Assembly (NCBI RefSeq): GCF_030546645.1
Contig: NZ_JAUOTO010000004.1
Span: forward strand, 248,001 to 312,000
Direction: 5' to 3'
Origin: Flavitalea plasmicola
Lineage (GTDB): Bacteria > Bacteroidota > Bacteroidia > Chitinophagales > Chitinophagaceae
DNA length: 64,000 nucleotides
Shown here: positions 9,053-17,464 of the stretch, in pieces
How the letters are laid out: each line of letters opens with the position of its first letter
Numbering within the stretch: position 1 is the first letter of the stretch
Notes under the pieces: model-generated
The model's input: the letters and a program-made list of their open reading frames with translations, nothing else
The model's database searches: none
What the model was told of the DNA's origin: nothing
Program-made: the position numbers and the translations under genes

Positions 9053-11377
9053 ATGATGATCCTGTTTAAAATAGCAAGAAACGAATGGCGTTATCTGTTC
9101 TACTCACCCATTGCCTGGTTTGTGCTGTTGGTTTTTATGGTGCAGTGCGCTTTTCTTTATAGTAATCCCCTTTATTATTACGCCAACTGGCAGGACATTA
9201 TGCAGCAGAACAGTCCCTCCTTTAAGGGGTTTAGTTCTTCTTTAACAGCCGGACTATTCCTTGGAAGCAACGTTTTTGCAAATGTTCTGAGTAATCTTTG
9301 CTTTTTTATACCGGTGCTAACCATGGGTTTGATCAGCCGGGAAACGCACAGCGGTTCCTCCAAGCTCCTTTATTCCGCCCCGGTAGGCATTCGACAGATA
9401 GTAGTGGGGAAGTACATCGGCATCATGCTCTATAATCTGCTGCTGGTGGGCATTTTGTTGTTTTTTATTATCACTGCCTTTTTCAATATCCAACATGTAG
9501 ACTATGGCCTGCTGCTGTCAGCGGTCCTTGGGTTTTATTTGCTCACTTGCACCTATTCGGCCATCGGACTTCTTATGTCCGCACTTACCAGTTACCAGGT
9601 AATTGCCGCACTTAGCACCTTCATCGTCATCTTCGGTTTGGGCCTTATCGGCGGATTTTGGCAGCGCTATGACCTGGTGCGCGATCTCACATACTTCCTC
9701 TCCCTGCAAAACCGCACCATGAAAATGTTGAACGGGCTTATCGTTAGCCGCGATGTTATTTACTTTATGGTAGTGGCGCTCATGTTTGTGGGTTTTACCA
9801 TCGTCAAACTCAAAGGCGGCAGGGAAGCCAGGCCATGGTATGTCAAAACCGGGAGGTATCTGGCCGTGTTATCTGTGACATTGCTGATTGGGTATACAAG
9901 TTCAAGGCCGATGCTCACCCTGTATCTTGATGCAACTGCGGCAAAGACGAATACCATCCCCAAACGGATGCAAGACCTCATTCATGCTATGGGGGATAGT
10001 ACGCTGGAAGTGACGCTCTACGGCAATTTGCTGGGAAGCGATCTGGCCCATGCTTTACCGGAAACACGCAACGCATCGTACATGGCAGCAATGTGGGAGC
10101 CGTATTTGCGCTTTAAGCCGGATATCAACTTTAAATATGTTTACTATTACGATACGAAAGACAGTATTTTCTTACATTCCCCTTCAGGGCAAACACTCAG
10201 GCAAATAGCAAAAGACAGGGCAGCGTCACTTGATTTCGATATTTCCCTGTTCAAAGCACCTGAAGAGATACGCAAGATCGTGGATCTGCAGCCTGAAGAT
10301 TACCGGTTGATCATGCAGCTTACCTATCGTGGACGTACCCAGTTTTTGCGTACCTATCCCAGCTACGATAAACCCTGGCCGGACCTGGTAAATGTGGCTG
10401 CTGCCTTTAAGCGGCTGTTACACCCCGAAACAATACCCACCATCTATTTTGCCACCGGCCAGCTGGAGCGGAATATCTTCAAAACTGCGGAACGGGAGTA
10501 TGCGTTTCATTCTTCTTTAAAGACAGAACGGAGCACTTTGGTAAATATTGGCTTTGACGTGGATACGCTTAATTTGGCAGCCCAGGATATACCAGGCAAC
10601 TGTACAGCATTGATACTGGCAGACCCTAAAATGTTCATGGACATGGCCGCTCAAAACAGACTCAGGGATTATGTAAAGAATGGTGGAAATATGATCATTC
10701 TTGGCGAACCGGGTAAACAAGCTGTGCTCAATCCCGTTCTTCGTCAAATGGGCGTGCAATTTATGAACGGGCAACTGGTGCAGCCGAGCTATCATGAAAC
10801 ACCGGACAAAGTGACGCCTTATCTGACTGCAAGCAACAGTACGCTTATCGAATCATTTGCAGGGATACAGGGAGCCCTGGAAAGAGGAGATACGGCAAAG
10901 ATGCTGATGCCTGGCGTTATGGGAATGGTCAGTACACCCGACAGTGCTTTCACCATAAGGCCATTGCTGATCAGCAGTCCCGGCCGGGTGTGGTTAAAGG
11001 CAGGTAATCTGGTGATTGATTCAACATTGCCCGCTATTAACCCGGCAGAGGGTGATCTGCCCGAAAAGAATTTTACAACGGCCGTTCAATTAACCCGGCG
11101 GCTCTCCAATAAGGAGCAACGCATTATTATTTGCGGCGATGCCGATTTTGCCAGCAATATGCGACTCAAGGGTAATTACGATTATCTTATTGCGCTGTAC
11201 AGCTGGGTGACGTATAATGGATTTCCTGTTCAAATGTTCCGCCCCGCTCCGAAAGATATTTTGTTGAACACGGGAGAAAGGGGCGCGCACATACAGAAGA
11301 TCCTGTACGTATGGGTATTGCCCGGCTTAATATTATTATGTGCAATCATATTGCTGATAAGGCGAAAAAGACAATAA
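9053..11377 (+). CDS. GldF-GldG-like fusion: ABC-2 permease plus auxiliary domain (copy 2)
   Basis: A 774-residue paralogue of the preceding gene with the same plan: ABC-2 permease helices in the first 250 residues, a helix after PWYVKTGRY, a large extracytoplasmic GldG-like domain (NMIILGEPGKQAVLNPVLRQ, FMNGQLVQPSYHE) and a C-terminal anchor ending RRKRQ. Identical landmarks (PWYVKTGRY, VLNPVLRQ, NGQLVQPS, IYVWVLPG or LYVWVLPG) show a tandem duplication that has since diverged. It lies 15 bases after copy 1 and 26 bases before the first MutS-like gene. With one ATPase gene and two permeases, a heteromeric exporter or lipoprotein/peptide extractor is plausible; the cargo is unknown. Confidence 0.85.
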   Translation: MMILFKIARNEWRYLFYSPIAWFVLLVFMVQCAFLYSNPLYYYANWQDIMQQNSPSFKGFSSSLTAGLFLGSNVFANVLSNLCFFIPVLTMGLISRETHSGSSKLLYSAPVGIRQIVVGKYIGIMLYNLLLVGILLFFIITAFFNIQHVDYGLLLSAVLGFYLLTCTYSAIGLLMSALTSYQVIAALSTFIVIFGLGLIGGFWQRYDLVRDLTYFLSLQNRTMKMLNGLIVSRDVIYFMVVALMFVGFTIVKLKGGREARPWYVKTGRYLAVLSVTLLIGYTSSRPMLTLYLDATAAKTNTIPKRMQDLIHAMGDSTLEVTLYGNLLGSDLAHALPETRNASYMAAMWEPYLRFKPDINFKYVYYYDTKDSIFLHSPSGQTLRQIAKDRAASLDFDISLFKAPEEIRKIVDLQPEDYRLIMQLTYRGRTQFLRTYPSYDKPWPDLVNVAAAFKRLLHPETIPTIYFATGQLERNIFKTAEREYAFHSSLKTERSTLVNIGFDVDTLNLAAQDIPGNCTALILADPKMFMDMAAQNRLRDYVKNGGNMIILGEPGKQAVLNPVLRQMGVQFMNGQLVQPSYHETPDKVTPYLTASNSTLIESFAGIQGALERGDTAKMLMPGVMGMVSTPDSAFTIRPLLISSPGRVWLKAGNLVIDSTLPAINPAEGDLPEKNFTTAVQLTRRLSNKEQRIIICGDADFASNMRLKGNYDYLIALYSWVTYNGFPVQMFRPAPKDILLNTGERGAHIQKILYVWVLPGLILLCAIILLIRRKRQ

Positions 11378-11403
11378 TTTGTTTGACATTCAAGTAGTTA
11401 ATA

Positions 11404-12699
11404 ATGAATATGTTACGCACAGATGAACAAACTATAAAGGATCTGGGAATATTCGGCAAGCGCGATGGCGACGGTATTTATGATATCTATAACCATGTTC
11501 ACACGCGGGGTGGCGAAGCCCTTTTGGAAGAACTGTTCCGCAACCCGTTGGCCGACAAAGAAGCCATCAACCGACGCAGCGCCATTATTGAAGGTTTTGC
11601 AAGGTTGAACCTCTCCTTTCCCTATAATGCCTCTCTGTTTGACATGGCAGAAAAATACCTGGCCAATGGAGCAGAGCATGAGAAAAATAAAAATAGCCGG
11701 AGTACCCTTGGTGAAAAAGAGATACAGAATGGGGTGAGCGCTGTCATAGAGCTCATCCGGCGCACAGAAGTCTTTATGGAGCAACGGGCCATATCGGATC
11801 TGGTCGCCTATACTGCCGAACGTGAAGCTGTTGAACATTTACTGGCCAATGCGGCTTTTGAGCCGGTGTTAAAAATCGACTCGAAGGAAAAATTATCCTA
11901 TGGCGCCGTAACGGCCTTTGATGCCCTGTTCCGTGTAAGCGAAAGGCAGAAGATAGAAGGATTGCTGCGACATGTTTATTACCTGGATGTATACATGTCC
12001 GTGGCTCAAACAGCCAGAGAACGAAAATTCGTTTTCCCCAAAGCACTGGAAAAAGGGTCCTGCCATCTTACAATCGAGCAGGTATATCACCCGGCGCTGA
12101 GCAAGCCAGTGGGGAACGACATCAGGATGAACGCTGCTCAGAACGTGATCTTCTTAACCGGCGCAAATATGGCGGGCAAATCAACCTTTCTGCGCTCATT
12201 AAGTACAGCGCTGTATGTGGCACACATTGGTTTTCCCGTAGCGGCCAGATCTATGGAATTTTCGGTGATGGACGGCCTGTATACAACTATCAACCTGCCG
12301 GATAACCTTGGCATTGGCGCCAGCCATTTTTATGCGGAGGTATTGAGGGTAAAGAAAATGGCGACGGAATTGGCTACGGGAAAGTCTTTTTTTATTTTGT
12401 TCGACGAGCTGTTCCGTGGTACGAATGTAAAAGATGCACATGAGGCCACCGTAGCGGTAGTAAAGGGGTTCGCCCTACAGCGCAGCAGCATGTTCATTGT
12501 CTCTTCCCATATTGTAGAAGCAGGGGCTGATCTGCGACAAGAATCGAATATTGATTATTGGTATCTGCCAACGCGGATGAATGATCACCTGCCAGAATAT
12601 ACCTATACGCTGGAAAAGGGAATAACCGACGACCGGCACGGCATGATCATCATTCGAAATGAAAGCATCCTGGATATATTGGCCAAAGGGAAAAAATAA
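11404..12699 (+). CDS. Short MutS-like ATPase, copy 1 (no mismatch-recognition domain)
   Basis: A 431-residue MutS-family ATPase. The N-terminal 230 residues are helical and correspond to the MutS core/lever region (YNHVHTRGGEALLEELFRNP, compare the MutS core start). The ATPase domain has Walker A GANMAGKST (253-261), a signature-like segment GIGASHFYAEV (303-313), Walker B FDELFRGT (333-340) and the His switch SSH (367-369). The N-terminal mismatch-binding domain with the Phe-x-Glu motif and the connector domain are absent, so it should not act in ordinary mismatch repair. A close paralogue follows after five bases. Its place in a transport operon is unusual and unexplained. Confidence 0.85.
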   Translation: MNMLRTDEQTIKDLGIFGKRDGDGIYDIYNHVHTRGGEALLEELFRNPLADKEAINRRSAIIEGFARLNLSFPYNASLFDMAEKYLANGAEHEKNKNSRSTLGEKEIQNGVSAVIELIRRTEVFMEQRAISDLVAYTAEREAVEHLLANAAFEPVLKIDSKEKLSYGAVTAFDALFRVSERQKIEGLLRHVYYLDVYMSVAQTARERKFVFPKALEKGSCHLTIEQVYHPALSKPVGNDIRMNAAQNVIFLTGANMAGKSTFLRSLSTALYVAHIGFPVAARSMEFSVMDGLYTTINLPDNLGIGASHFYAEVLRVKKMATELATGKSFFILFDELFRGTNVKDAHEATVAVVKGFALQRSSMFIVSSHIVEAGADLRQESNIDYWYLPTRMNDHLPEYTYTLEKGITDDRHGMIIIRNESILDILAKGKK

Positions 12700-12704
12700 T
12701 ATTT

Positions 12705-14024
12705 ATGTCTTTTGAAACTGATAAGCAAACATTGGAAGAGTTGAACCTCCCGGGCAAGTTCCGGCAGGGGTCCGTGTACCATATGTTCAACCGTACGAAG
12801 ACCAGGGGGGGAGAGCAGGAACTTGACAGAATGTTCTACCATCCACTGAATGATGAGCAGGCCATCAATGACCGCACCGCTGTCTTCCAGTTCTTTTTCC
12901 AACAACAACTGACCTTCCCTTTCGACCCGAAGCAGGTGACACTCATGCGGGAGTACCTGGATGCCGGAACGGGCAGGAGCGCTCTCCTTACTTTTGCTGG
13001 CATCTTCATTAAGAAGGGGCTAGCCTCCTTAACAAGGGACGAAGGCTATAAAAAGATAGTGCAGGGATTGCAGGCGACTATTATTACCCTGAATAAATGC
13101 CAAATTTTCGCAAGTGGGCTCCGCAATGCGGCCGGGCCTTATGCCAACCGAGTTGCAGCTATCGAGCAGATCCTTCACGATAAGCGGATAGAAAAAGTAT
13201 ACCATACAGACATATACCAGGCCATACCGGTGAAAACATTGGCCGGGTATGACTACCTGCTGAAATGTAAACTCCGGCAGCAAATGCAAGCCATCCTCTC
13301 GTTCATTTATGAGACCGATGTGTATATAGCCGTAAGCGACGTAGCCCGGGCGAAAGGCTTTGTATTTGCCCAGGCACTTCCAGGGACAGATAATGTATTG
13401 GATGCAGCCAACCTTTCCCATCCTTGTATTGACAAAGCCGTAGGTAATGATATCAGATTGGGAAGGAACAGTAACGTTTTGTTCCTTACAGGCGCTAACA
13501 TGGCAGGTAAATCAACATTTATGAAATCGGTGGGGATTGCTTTGTACCTTGCCCATCTCGGCTTTCCGGTGGCTGCGTCAAAGATGATCTTTTCCGTAAG
13601 GGAAGGCATGTATTCTTCTATTAATGTGGCAGACAATATCGGCCTGGGGTATAGTCATTTTTATGCGGAAGTAATAAGGGTAAAACAGGCAGCGGAGGCT
13701 ACCGCCAGCGGTAGAAGATTATTGCTGATGTTCGATGAATTGTTCAAGGGCACCAATGTAAAAGATGCATATGACGGTACACTGGCGGTGACAAAAGGGT
13801 TTGCGGACTACCAGGAATGTTTGTTCATTGTTTCCACCCATATTACAGAAGTGGGCGAAGGGCTGAAAGAGCGGGGCAACATCCGGTTTGTATACATGCC
13901 TACTATTATGGAGGGGCATCGTCCCAGGTATACTTACCGGCTGCAGGAGGGCATTACGGAAGACCGGCAGGGAATGTTGATCATCAAGAATGAAGGGATA
14001 TTGGAGTTGTTGAAGGGGAAATAG
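12705..14024 (+). CDS. Short MutS-like ATPase, copy 2 (no mismatch-recognition domain)
   Basis: A 439-residue paralogue of the gene just upstream, with the same domain plan: helical core, then MutS-type ATPase with Walker A GANMAGKST (263-271), GLGYSHFYAEV (313-323), Walker B FDELFKGT (343-350) and His switch STH (377-379). Shared landmarks (TRGGE, VGNDIR, LGFPVAA, GTNVKDA) show descent from one gene. MutS proteins work as dimers with composite ATP sites, so the pair may form an obligate heterodimer. This is the last gene of the tight operon; 56 bases separate it from the next gene. The biochemical role is unknown. Confidence 0.85.
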   Translation: MSFETDKQTLEELNLPGKFRQGSVYHMFNRTKTRGGEQELDRMFYHPLNDEQAINDRTAVFQFFFQQQLTFPFDPKQVTLMREYLDAGTGRSALLTFAGIFIKKGLASLTRDEGYKKIVQGLQATIITLNKCQIFASGLRNAAGPYANRVAAIEQILHDKRIEKVYHTDIYQAIPVKTLAGYDYLLKCKLRQQMQAILSFIYETDVYIAVSDVARAKGFVFAQALPGTDNVLDAANLSHPCIDKAVGNDIRLGRNSNVLFLTGANMAGKSTFMKSVGIALYLAHLGFPVAASKMIFSVREGMYSSINVADNIGLGYSHFYAEVIRVKQAAEATASGRRLLLMFDELFKGTNVKDAYDGTLAVTKGFADYQECLFIVSTHITEVGEGLKERGNIRFVYMPTIMEGHRPRYTYRLQEGITEDRQGMLIIKNEGILELLKGK

Positions 14025-14080
14025 TACCGGACAGGATAGAAAGGGATGGTTTTTTCGGTCAGTGTTTTATCTTTAGAGAC

Positions 14081-17014
14081 ATGGGCAAAAGATCAACTTC
14101 TATTCATTGGCTGTTTTTGATATACGCATCCTCACTGTTAGTGACTATCCGTGCGTTTTCGCAGGTGAGGCGAACCGGTGAGGCGGGTGACAAACTGCTG
14201 CGGTCTTTTATTTCACCGCCAGATGAAGCCAAATCAAGAGTATACTGGTTTTGGATATACAACAGGGTTACACGGGAAGGCATCACCCGCGACCTCCGGC
14301 AATTCAAGGCAAAGGGTATCAGCGGTGTAAATCTTATTTGCAATGGCGGTTACGCCGGAGCAGCGCCACTACCCGGGGTAAAGTTCCTGGGAGCGGAGTG
14401 GAGGGCCCTGTTTCGTCATGCCATCAGAGAGGCCAACAGGCTGCACATTGAGATCGGGTTTAACCTGGCAGGCGGGTGGACCTTTATGGGACCGTCGGTG
14501 ACGCAGGATGATGCCATGAAGAAGATCGTTTTTTCAAAAATTACGCTGGAAGGAGGAAGAAGGTATTCCGATACCCTTGTCCGCCCCGGGATAGTAGAAG
14601 GTTATTATCATGATATCATGATACAGGCATTTCCTTTGCCTGATGGCGATGAGGGCATCGATCCGGCACGCATCATCGATGTGACACTGAATCTAAGGCC
14701 CAGCGGGGTCTTTACGTGGGATGTTCCACCGGGAAAGTGGGTGGTCCTCCGGAGCGGCTATACACTTACGGGTCATCCCTGGAGTAAATGGAAAGCATAT
14801 CCTGAAGGAGATACATTCGAAGGAGGACAGGGCTATGAAATCGACTATTTGAGCGCAGCGGCGCTGGATCGATATTTTGACCATCTGGGAAAAACGGTGC
14901 TGGCGGAAGCTAAAAAGGCCGGAGGACATCTGGACTACCTGTGGTCGGATAGTTGGGAGTGTGGTAAACTGACCTGGACGCAGGATCTTCGCGCACAATT
15001 CCGCCGATTCCGTGGCTATGACCTGACCGGCTACCTTCCTGTGCTGGCAGGATTCAACGTGGTGAACAGTCAAATCTCAAACAGGTTCCAGGATGACTTC
15101 AACCGCACGATCCAGGACTGCATTTCGGCGAACTGCTATGGCCATTTTACCGAGCTTTGTCATCGATATGGTTTGAAGGCCGGCAATGAAGCCGGCGGCC
15201 CCAATGATATACCTCCCCAGGATGTGTTGAAGAATTTTAGTACAGGAGACATTGTCTCGGGAGAATTTTGGGTCAACGGACATCGTAATGCGCCCGGCGG
15301 TTACAATAAGGATCGAATGGAACGCCTAAACCTTAAACAAACGGCCACCGCGGCCCATGTTTACGGCAAGCGACAGGCAGAAGCGGAGGCATTTACCGAG
15401 CAGGAAAAAGATGCGACGCACTGGACTTTGGGGCCTTCCGACCTGAAGCCATATGCCAACGACGCTTTTTGTGAAGGGATCAACCGGCTCATGCTTCACT
15501 CGGCCACTTGCCAGCCGCCGACCGATGGAAAGCCAGGGTTTGAATACTGTGCCGGGACCCATTTCACTCCTAATGTTACCTGGTGGGAGATGTCCAACGA
15601 CTTTTTTTCCTATCTGGCGAGATGCCAGTTCATGTTGCAGCAAGGGCATTTTGTCGGGGATGTTTGTTTCTATTTGGGGGAGCGGCCGCCATTGCTGGTC
15701 CCGCCCAAGTACAATATTCCTTCCCTGGGAGCCGGCTATGATTGTGACTATGTTAATCCCGATGTTTTGCTGAACCGTATGACAGTGAAAAACGGCCAGA
15801 TCGAATTGCCGGACGGAATGCGTTATAAATTACTGGTTTTACAGAATTGTGTCAGTCCTTCACCGGAGATTGCAAAGGAGGTCAGCCGCTATCAGCAACT
15901 CGATGTGCCGGTGGCACCAGCGAATGCGATGTCGCTGACTGTGATAAAGAGGATCAGGGAGCTCGTGATGAACGGCGCCACTGTCATCGGCCCGCCGCCT
16001 CAAGCATCCGCCAGTGCACATGACTATGTAAGAAATGACGCGGAGGTCCTGCGTATCGCCGCCGAGCTTTGGGGCGACCTCAATGGTACAACCAAAACAG
16101 AACGGAATTTTGGAAGCGGACGAATCATCTGGGGAAAAACGCCCAGGGAAGTTCTGCTGGCGGACGGGGTCGGACAGGACTTTTCATTTGATGGACAGGC
16201 CGATCATGCGGAAGACTTCGATTATATTCACCGCACGACATCCGATGCCGAAATATACTTTGTGATCAACAGAACCGACCAGCATCAGTCCCGTGAATTT
16301 ACGTTCCGTGTCACAGGAAGATTACCTGAGATCTGGGACCCCGTGACAGGGAAGCATTTTTCTGCCAACGCGTTCCGGCAGAAAGGAGGAAACATTTCCC
16401 TGCCGCTGGAACTGGACCCCTTTGGCGCCTTCTTTATCGTCTTCCGAAAGCCGTTGCCGAAAGACATGAATGGTCATGCCGAACGAAACTTTGACGTATT
16501 GAGCGAGATCAAGCGTCTTACGGGTCCATGGGATGTTTCTTTCGACAGCAGCTGGGGCGGACCTTCCCACGTGTCATTTCCCGCGCTGGTCAGCTGGACC
16601 CAACGACCTGAAGAAGGCATCAAGTATTATTCAGGAAGGGCTACATACAGGAAGACCTTTGACCTGGGACAGGATGTTGCGCCACAAAATGGTAAAGTGC
16701 GACATATTTATCTATCGTTGGGTGACGTGAAGAATGTAGCAACCGTACGGCTTAACGGGAAGAAGCTGGGCGTTCTCTGGTGCGCCCCGTGGCAAATGGA
16801 TATAACGGACGCCGTGCTGTCCGGGGGGAATATCCTGGAGGTAGAGGTTGTCAATCTCTGGTGTAACAGGGTGGTGCACGATCTGAGCTTACCCGTAGGT
16901 CAGCGGTTGACGAAGACGCACGAAGTGTTTAGGTTCGATATGTTGAATGTGCATACGCCTATCCTTGCGTCAGGGCTTCTCGGTCCCGTGAAAGTTTTGG
17001 CTGGTAAGCTGTGA
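14081..17014 (+). CDS. GH106-type glycoside hydrolase (probable alpha-L-rhamnosidase), exported
   Basis: A 977-residue secreted or periplasmic glycosidase. A signal peptide ends near AFSQ (about residue 28). The family landmark follows at about 45-85: SPPDEAKSRVYWFWIYNRVT then ITRDLRQFKAKGISGVNL, which matches the GH106 N-terminal barrel start. The C-terminal 150 residues form a GH2-like sugar-binding beta-sandwich (VATVRLNGKKLGVLWCAPWQ, VVNLWCNRVVHDLSLPVGQR). Known GH106 enzymes remove rhamnose from pectic or complex glycans; that activity here is inferred. It follows the MutS-like pair by 56 bases on the same strand, so read-through from the SusCD operon is possible. Confidence 0.78.
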   Translation: MGKRSTSIHWLFLIYASSLLVTIRAFSQVRRTGEAGDKLLRSFISPPDEAKSRVYWFWIYNRVTREGITRDLRQFKAKGISGVNLICNGGYAGAAPLPGVKFLGAEWRALFRHAIREANRLHIEIGFNLAGGWTFMGPSVTQDDAMKKIVFSKITLEGGRRYSDTLVRPGIVEGYYHDIMIQAFPLPDGDEGIDPARIIDVTLNLRPSGVFTWDVPPGKWVVLRSGYTLTGHPWSKWKAYPEGDTFEGGQGYEIDYLSAAALDRYFDHLGKTVLAEAKKAGGHLDYLWSDSWECGKLTWTQDLRAQFRRFRGYDLTGYLPVLAGFNVVNSQISNRFQDDFNRTIQDCISANCYGHFTELCHRYGLKAGNEAGGPNDIPPQDVLKNFSTGDIVSGEFWVNGHRNAPGGYNKDRMERLNLKQTATAAHVYGKRQAEAEAFTEQEKDATHWTLGPSDLKPYANDAFCEGINRLMLHSATCQPPTDGKPGFEYCAGTHFTPNVTWWEMSNDFFSYLARCQFMLQQGHFVGDVCFYLGERPPLLVPPKYNIPSLGAGYDCDYVNPDVLLNRMTVKNGQIELPDGMRYKLLVLQNCVSPSPEIAKEVSRYQQLDVPVAPANAMSLTVIKRIRELVMNGATVIGPPPQASASAHDYVRNDAEVLRIAAELWGDLNGTTKTERNFGSGRIIWGKTPREVLLADGVGQDFSFDGQADHAEDFDYIHRTTSDAEIYFVINRTDQHQSREFTFRVTGRLPEIWDPVTGKHFSANAFRQKGGNISLPLELDPFGAFFIVFRKPLPKDMNGHAERNFDVLSEIKRLTGPWDVSFDSSWGGPSHVSFPALVSWTQRPEEGIKYYSGRATYRKTFDLGQDVAPQNGKVRHIYLSLGDVKNVATVRLNGKKLGVLWCAPWQMDITDAVLSGGNILEVEVVNLWCNRVVHDLSLPVGQRLTKTHEVFRFDMLNVHTPILASGLLGPVKVLAGKL

Positions 17015-17025
17015 AATGGATGGAT

Positions 17026-17056
17026 AAAAATAAAAAACCGGAGTGAAACTCCGGTT
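17026..17056 (-). terminator. Intrinsic terminator behind tRNA-Ala
   Basis: A perfect 9-bp stem (AACCGGAGT / ACTCCGGTT, loop GAA) at 17036-17056 is followed on the minus strand by an A-rich plus-strand tract at 17026-17037, read as a U-run. It lies three bases past the 3' end of the minus-strand tRNA and also sits after the GH106 stop, so it may serve both directions. Confidence 0.8.
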
Positions 17057-17059
17057 AAG

Positions 17060-17133
17060 TGGAGGTTACCGGAGTCGAACCGGTGACCTTTTGCATGCCA
17101 TGCAAACGCTCTAGCCAACTGAGCTAAACCCCC
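17060..17133 (-). tRNA. tRNA-Ala (anticodon GGC)
   Basis: A complete 74-nt cloverleaf reads on the minus strand: acceptor GGGGGTT pairs with AACCTCC (one G-U), D-arm TAGCTCAGTTGG, anticodon loop ATGGCAT within stem TTTGC/GCAAA giving anticodon GGC, T-loop GGTTCGAGTCC, discriminator A. No CCA is encoded. Confidence 0.95.
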
Positions 17134-17217
17134 TTTCACATTTCGGGACGGCTGTAGGCGACCGGCCCGGAATGGCCCATGGATCAGCCTGCGCGACAGG
17201 AAATCCGTTTGGGAGTG

Positions 17218-17225
17218 CAAATATA
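17218..17225 (-). promoter_or_regulatory. Bacteroidota-type -7 promoter element for tRNA-Ala
   Basis: On the minus strand this reads TATATTTG, a perfect TAnnTTTG box, about 85 bases upstream of tRNA-Ala. An AT-rich region with TTTTTG lies 22 bases further upstream, slightly beyond the usual spacing of the -33 element. The stretch between box and tRNA holds no gene. Confidence 0.6.
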
Positions 17226-17293
17226 GAGGATTTTGGATTAAACAATTCAAAAATGGGGGTTGTTATCTACCTTTAAGATTCAATTTACTTTGT

Positions 17294-17464
17294 ATGGGCG
17301 TGTGGAGACAAATTGCCGAGTATTTCTACATTAAGAAGAGGGATCCCAATGCGCCGCATACGCAATGGATGAAATATATGCACGGGATCAACCGGATCTC
17401 GCTATTCATGTTCCTCGTGGCCATTATCGTCTTAATTATCAAGCTGATCTTCAAGAAGCATTAA
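17294..17464 (+). CDS. Small single-span membrane protein (DUF6728-like)
   Basis: A 56-residue ORF: a basic N-terminal part (VWRQIAEYFYIKKRDPNAPH), a short linker MKYMHGINRIS, then one hydrophobic helix (LFMFLVAIIVLIIKLIF) and a basic tail. This layout resembles the small Bacteroidota family DUF6728, from memory. A near-consensus -7 box (TTACTTTG) ends three bases before the ATG, so the message may have almost no leader. Its 3' end overlaps the end of the convergent lpxB gene by 14 bases. Function unknown. Confidence 0.65.
   Translation: MGVWRQIAEYFYIKKRDPNAPHTQWMKYMHGINRISLFMFLVAIIVLIIKLIFKKH

Noticed and set aside
5750..11377. Bona fide gliding-motility gldAFG genes
   Set aside because: The duplicated fusion architecture and the SusCD/MutS neighbourhood differ from gliding loci; only the family likeness is claimed.
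11404..14024. Ordinary mismatch-repair MutS or MutS2
   Set aside because: Too short, no mismatch-binding domain, no Smr nuclease domain as in MutS2, and set in a transport operon.
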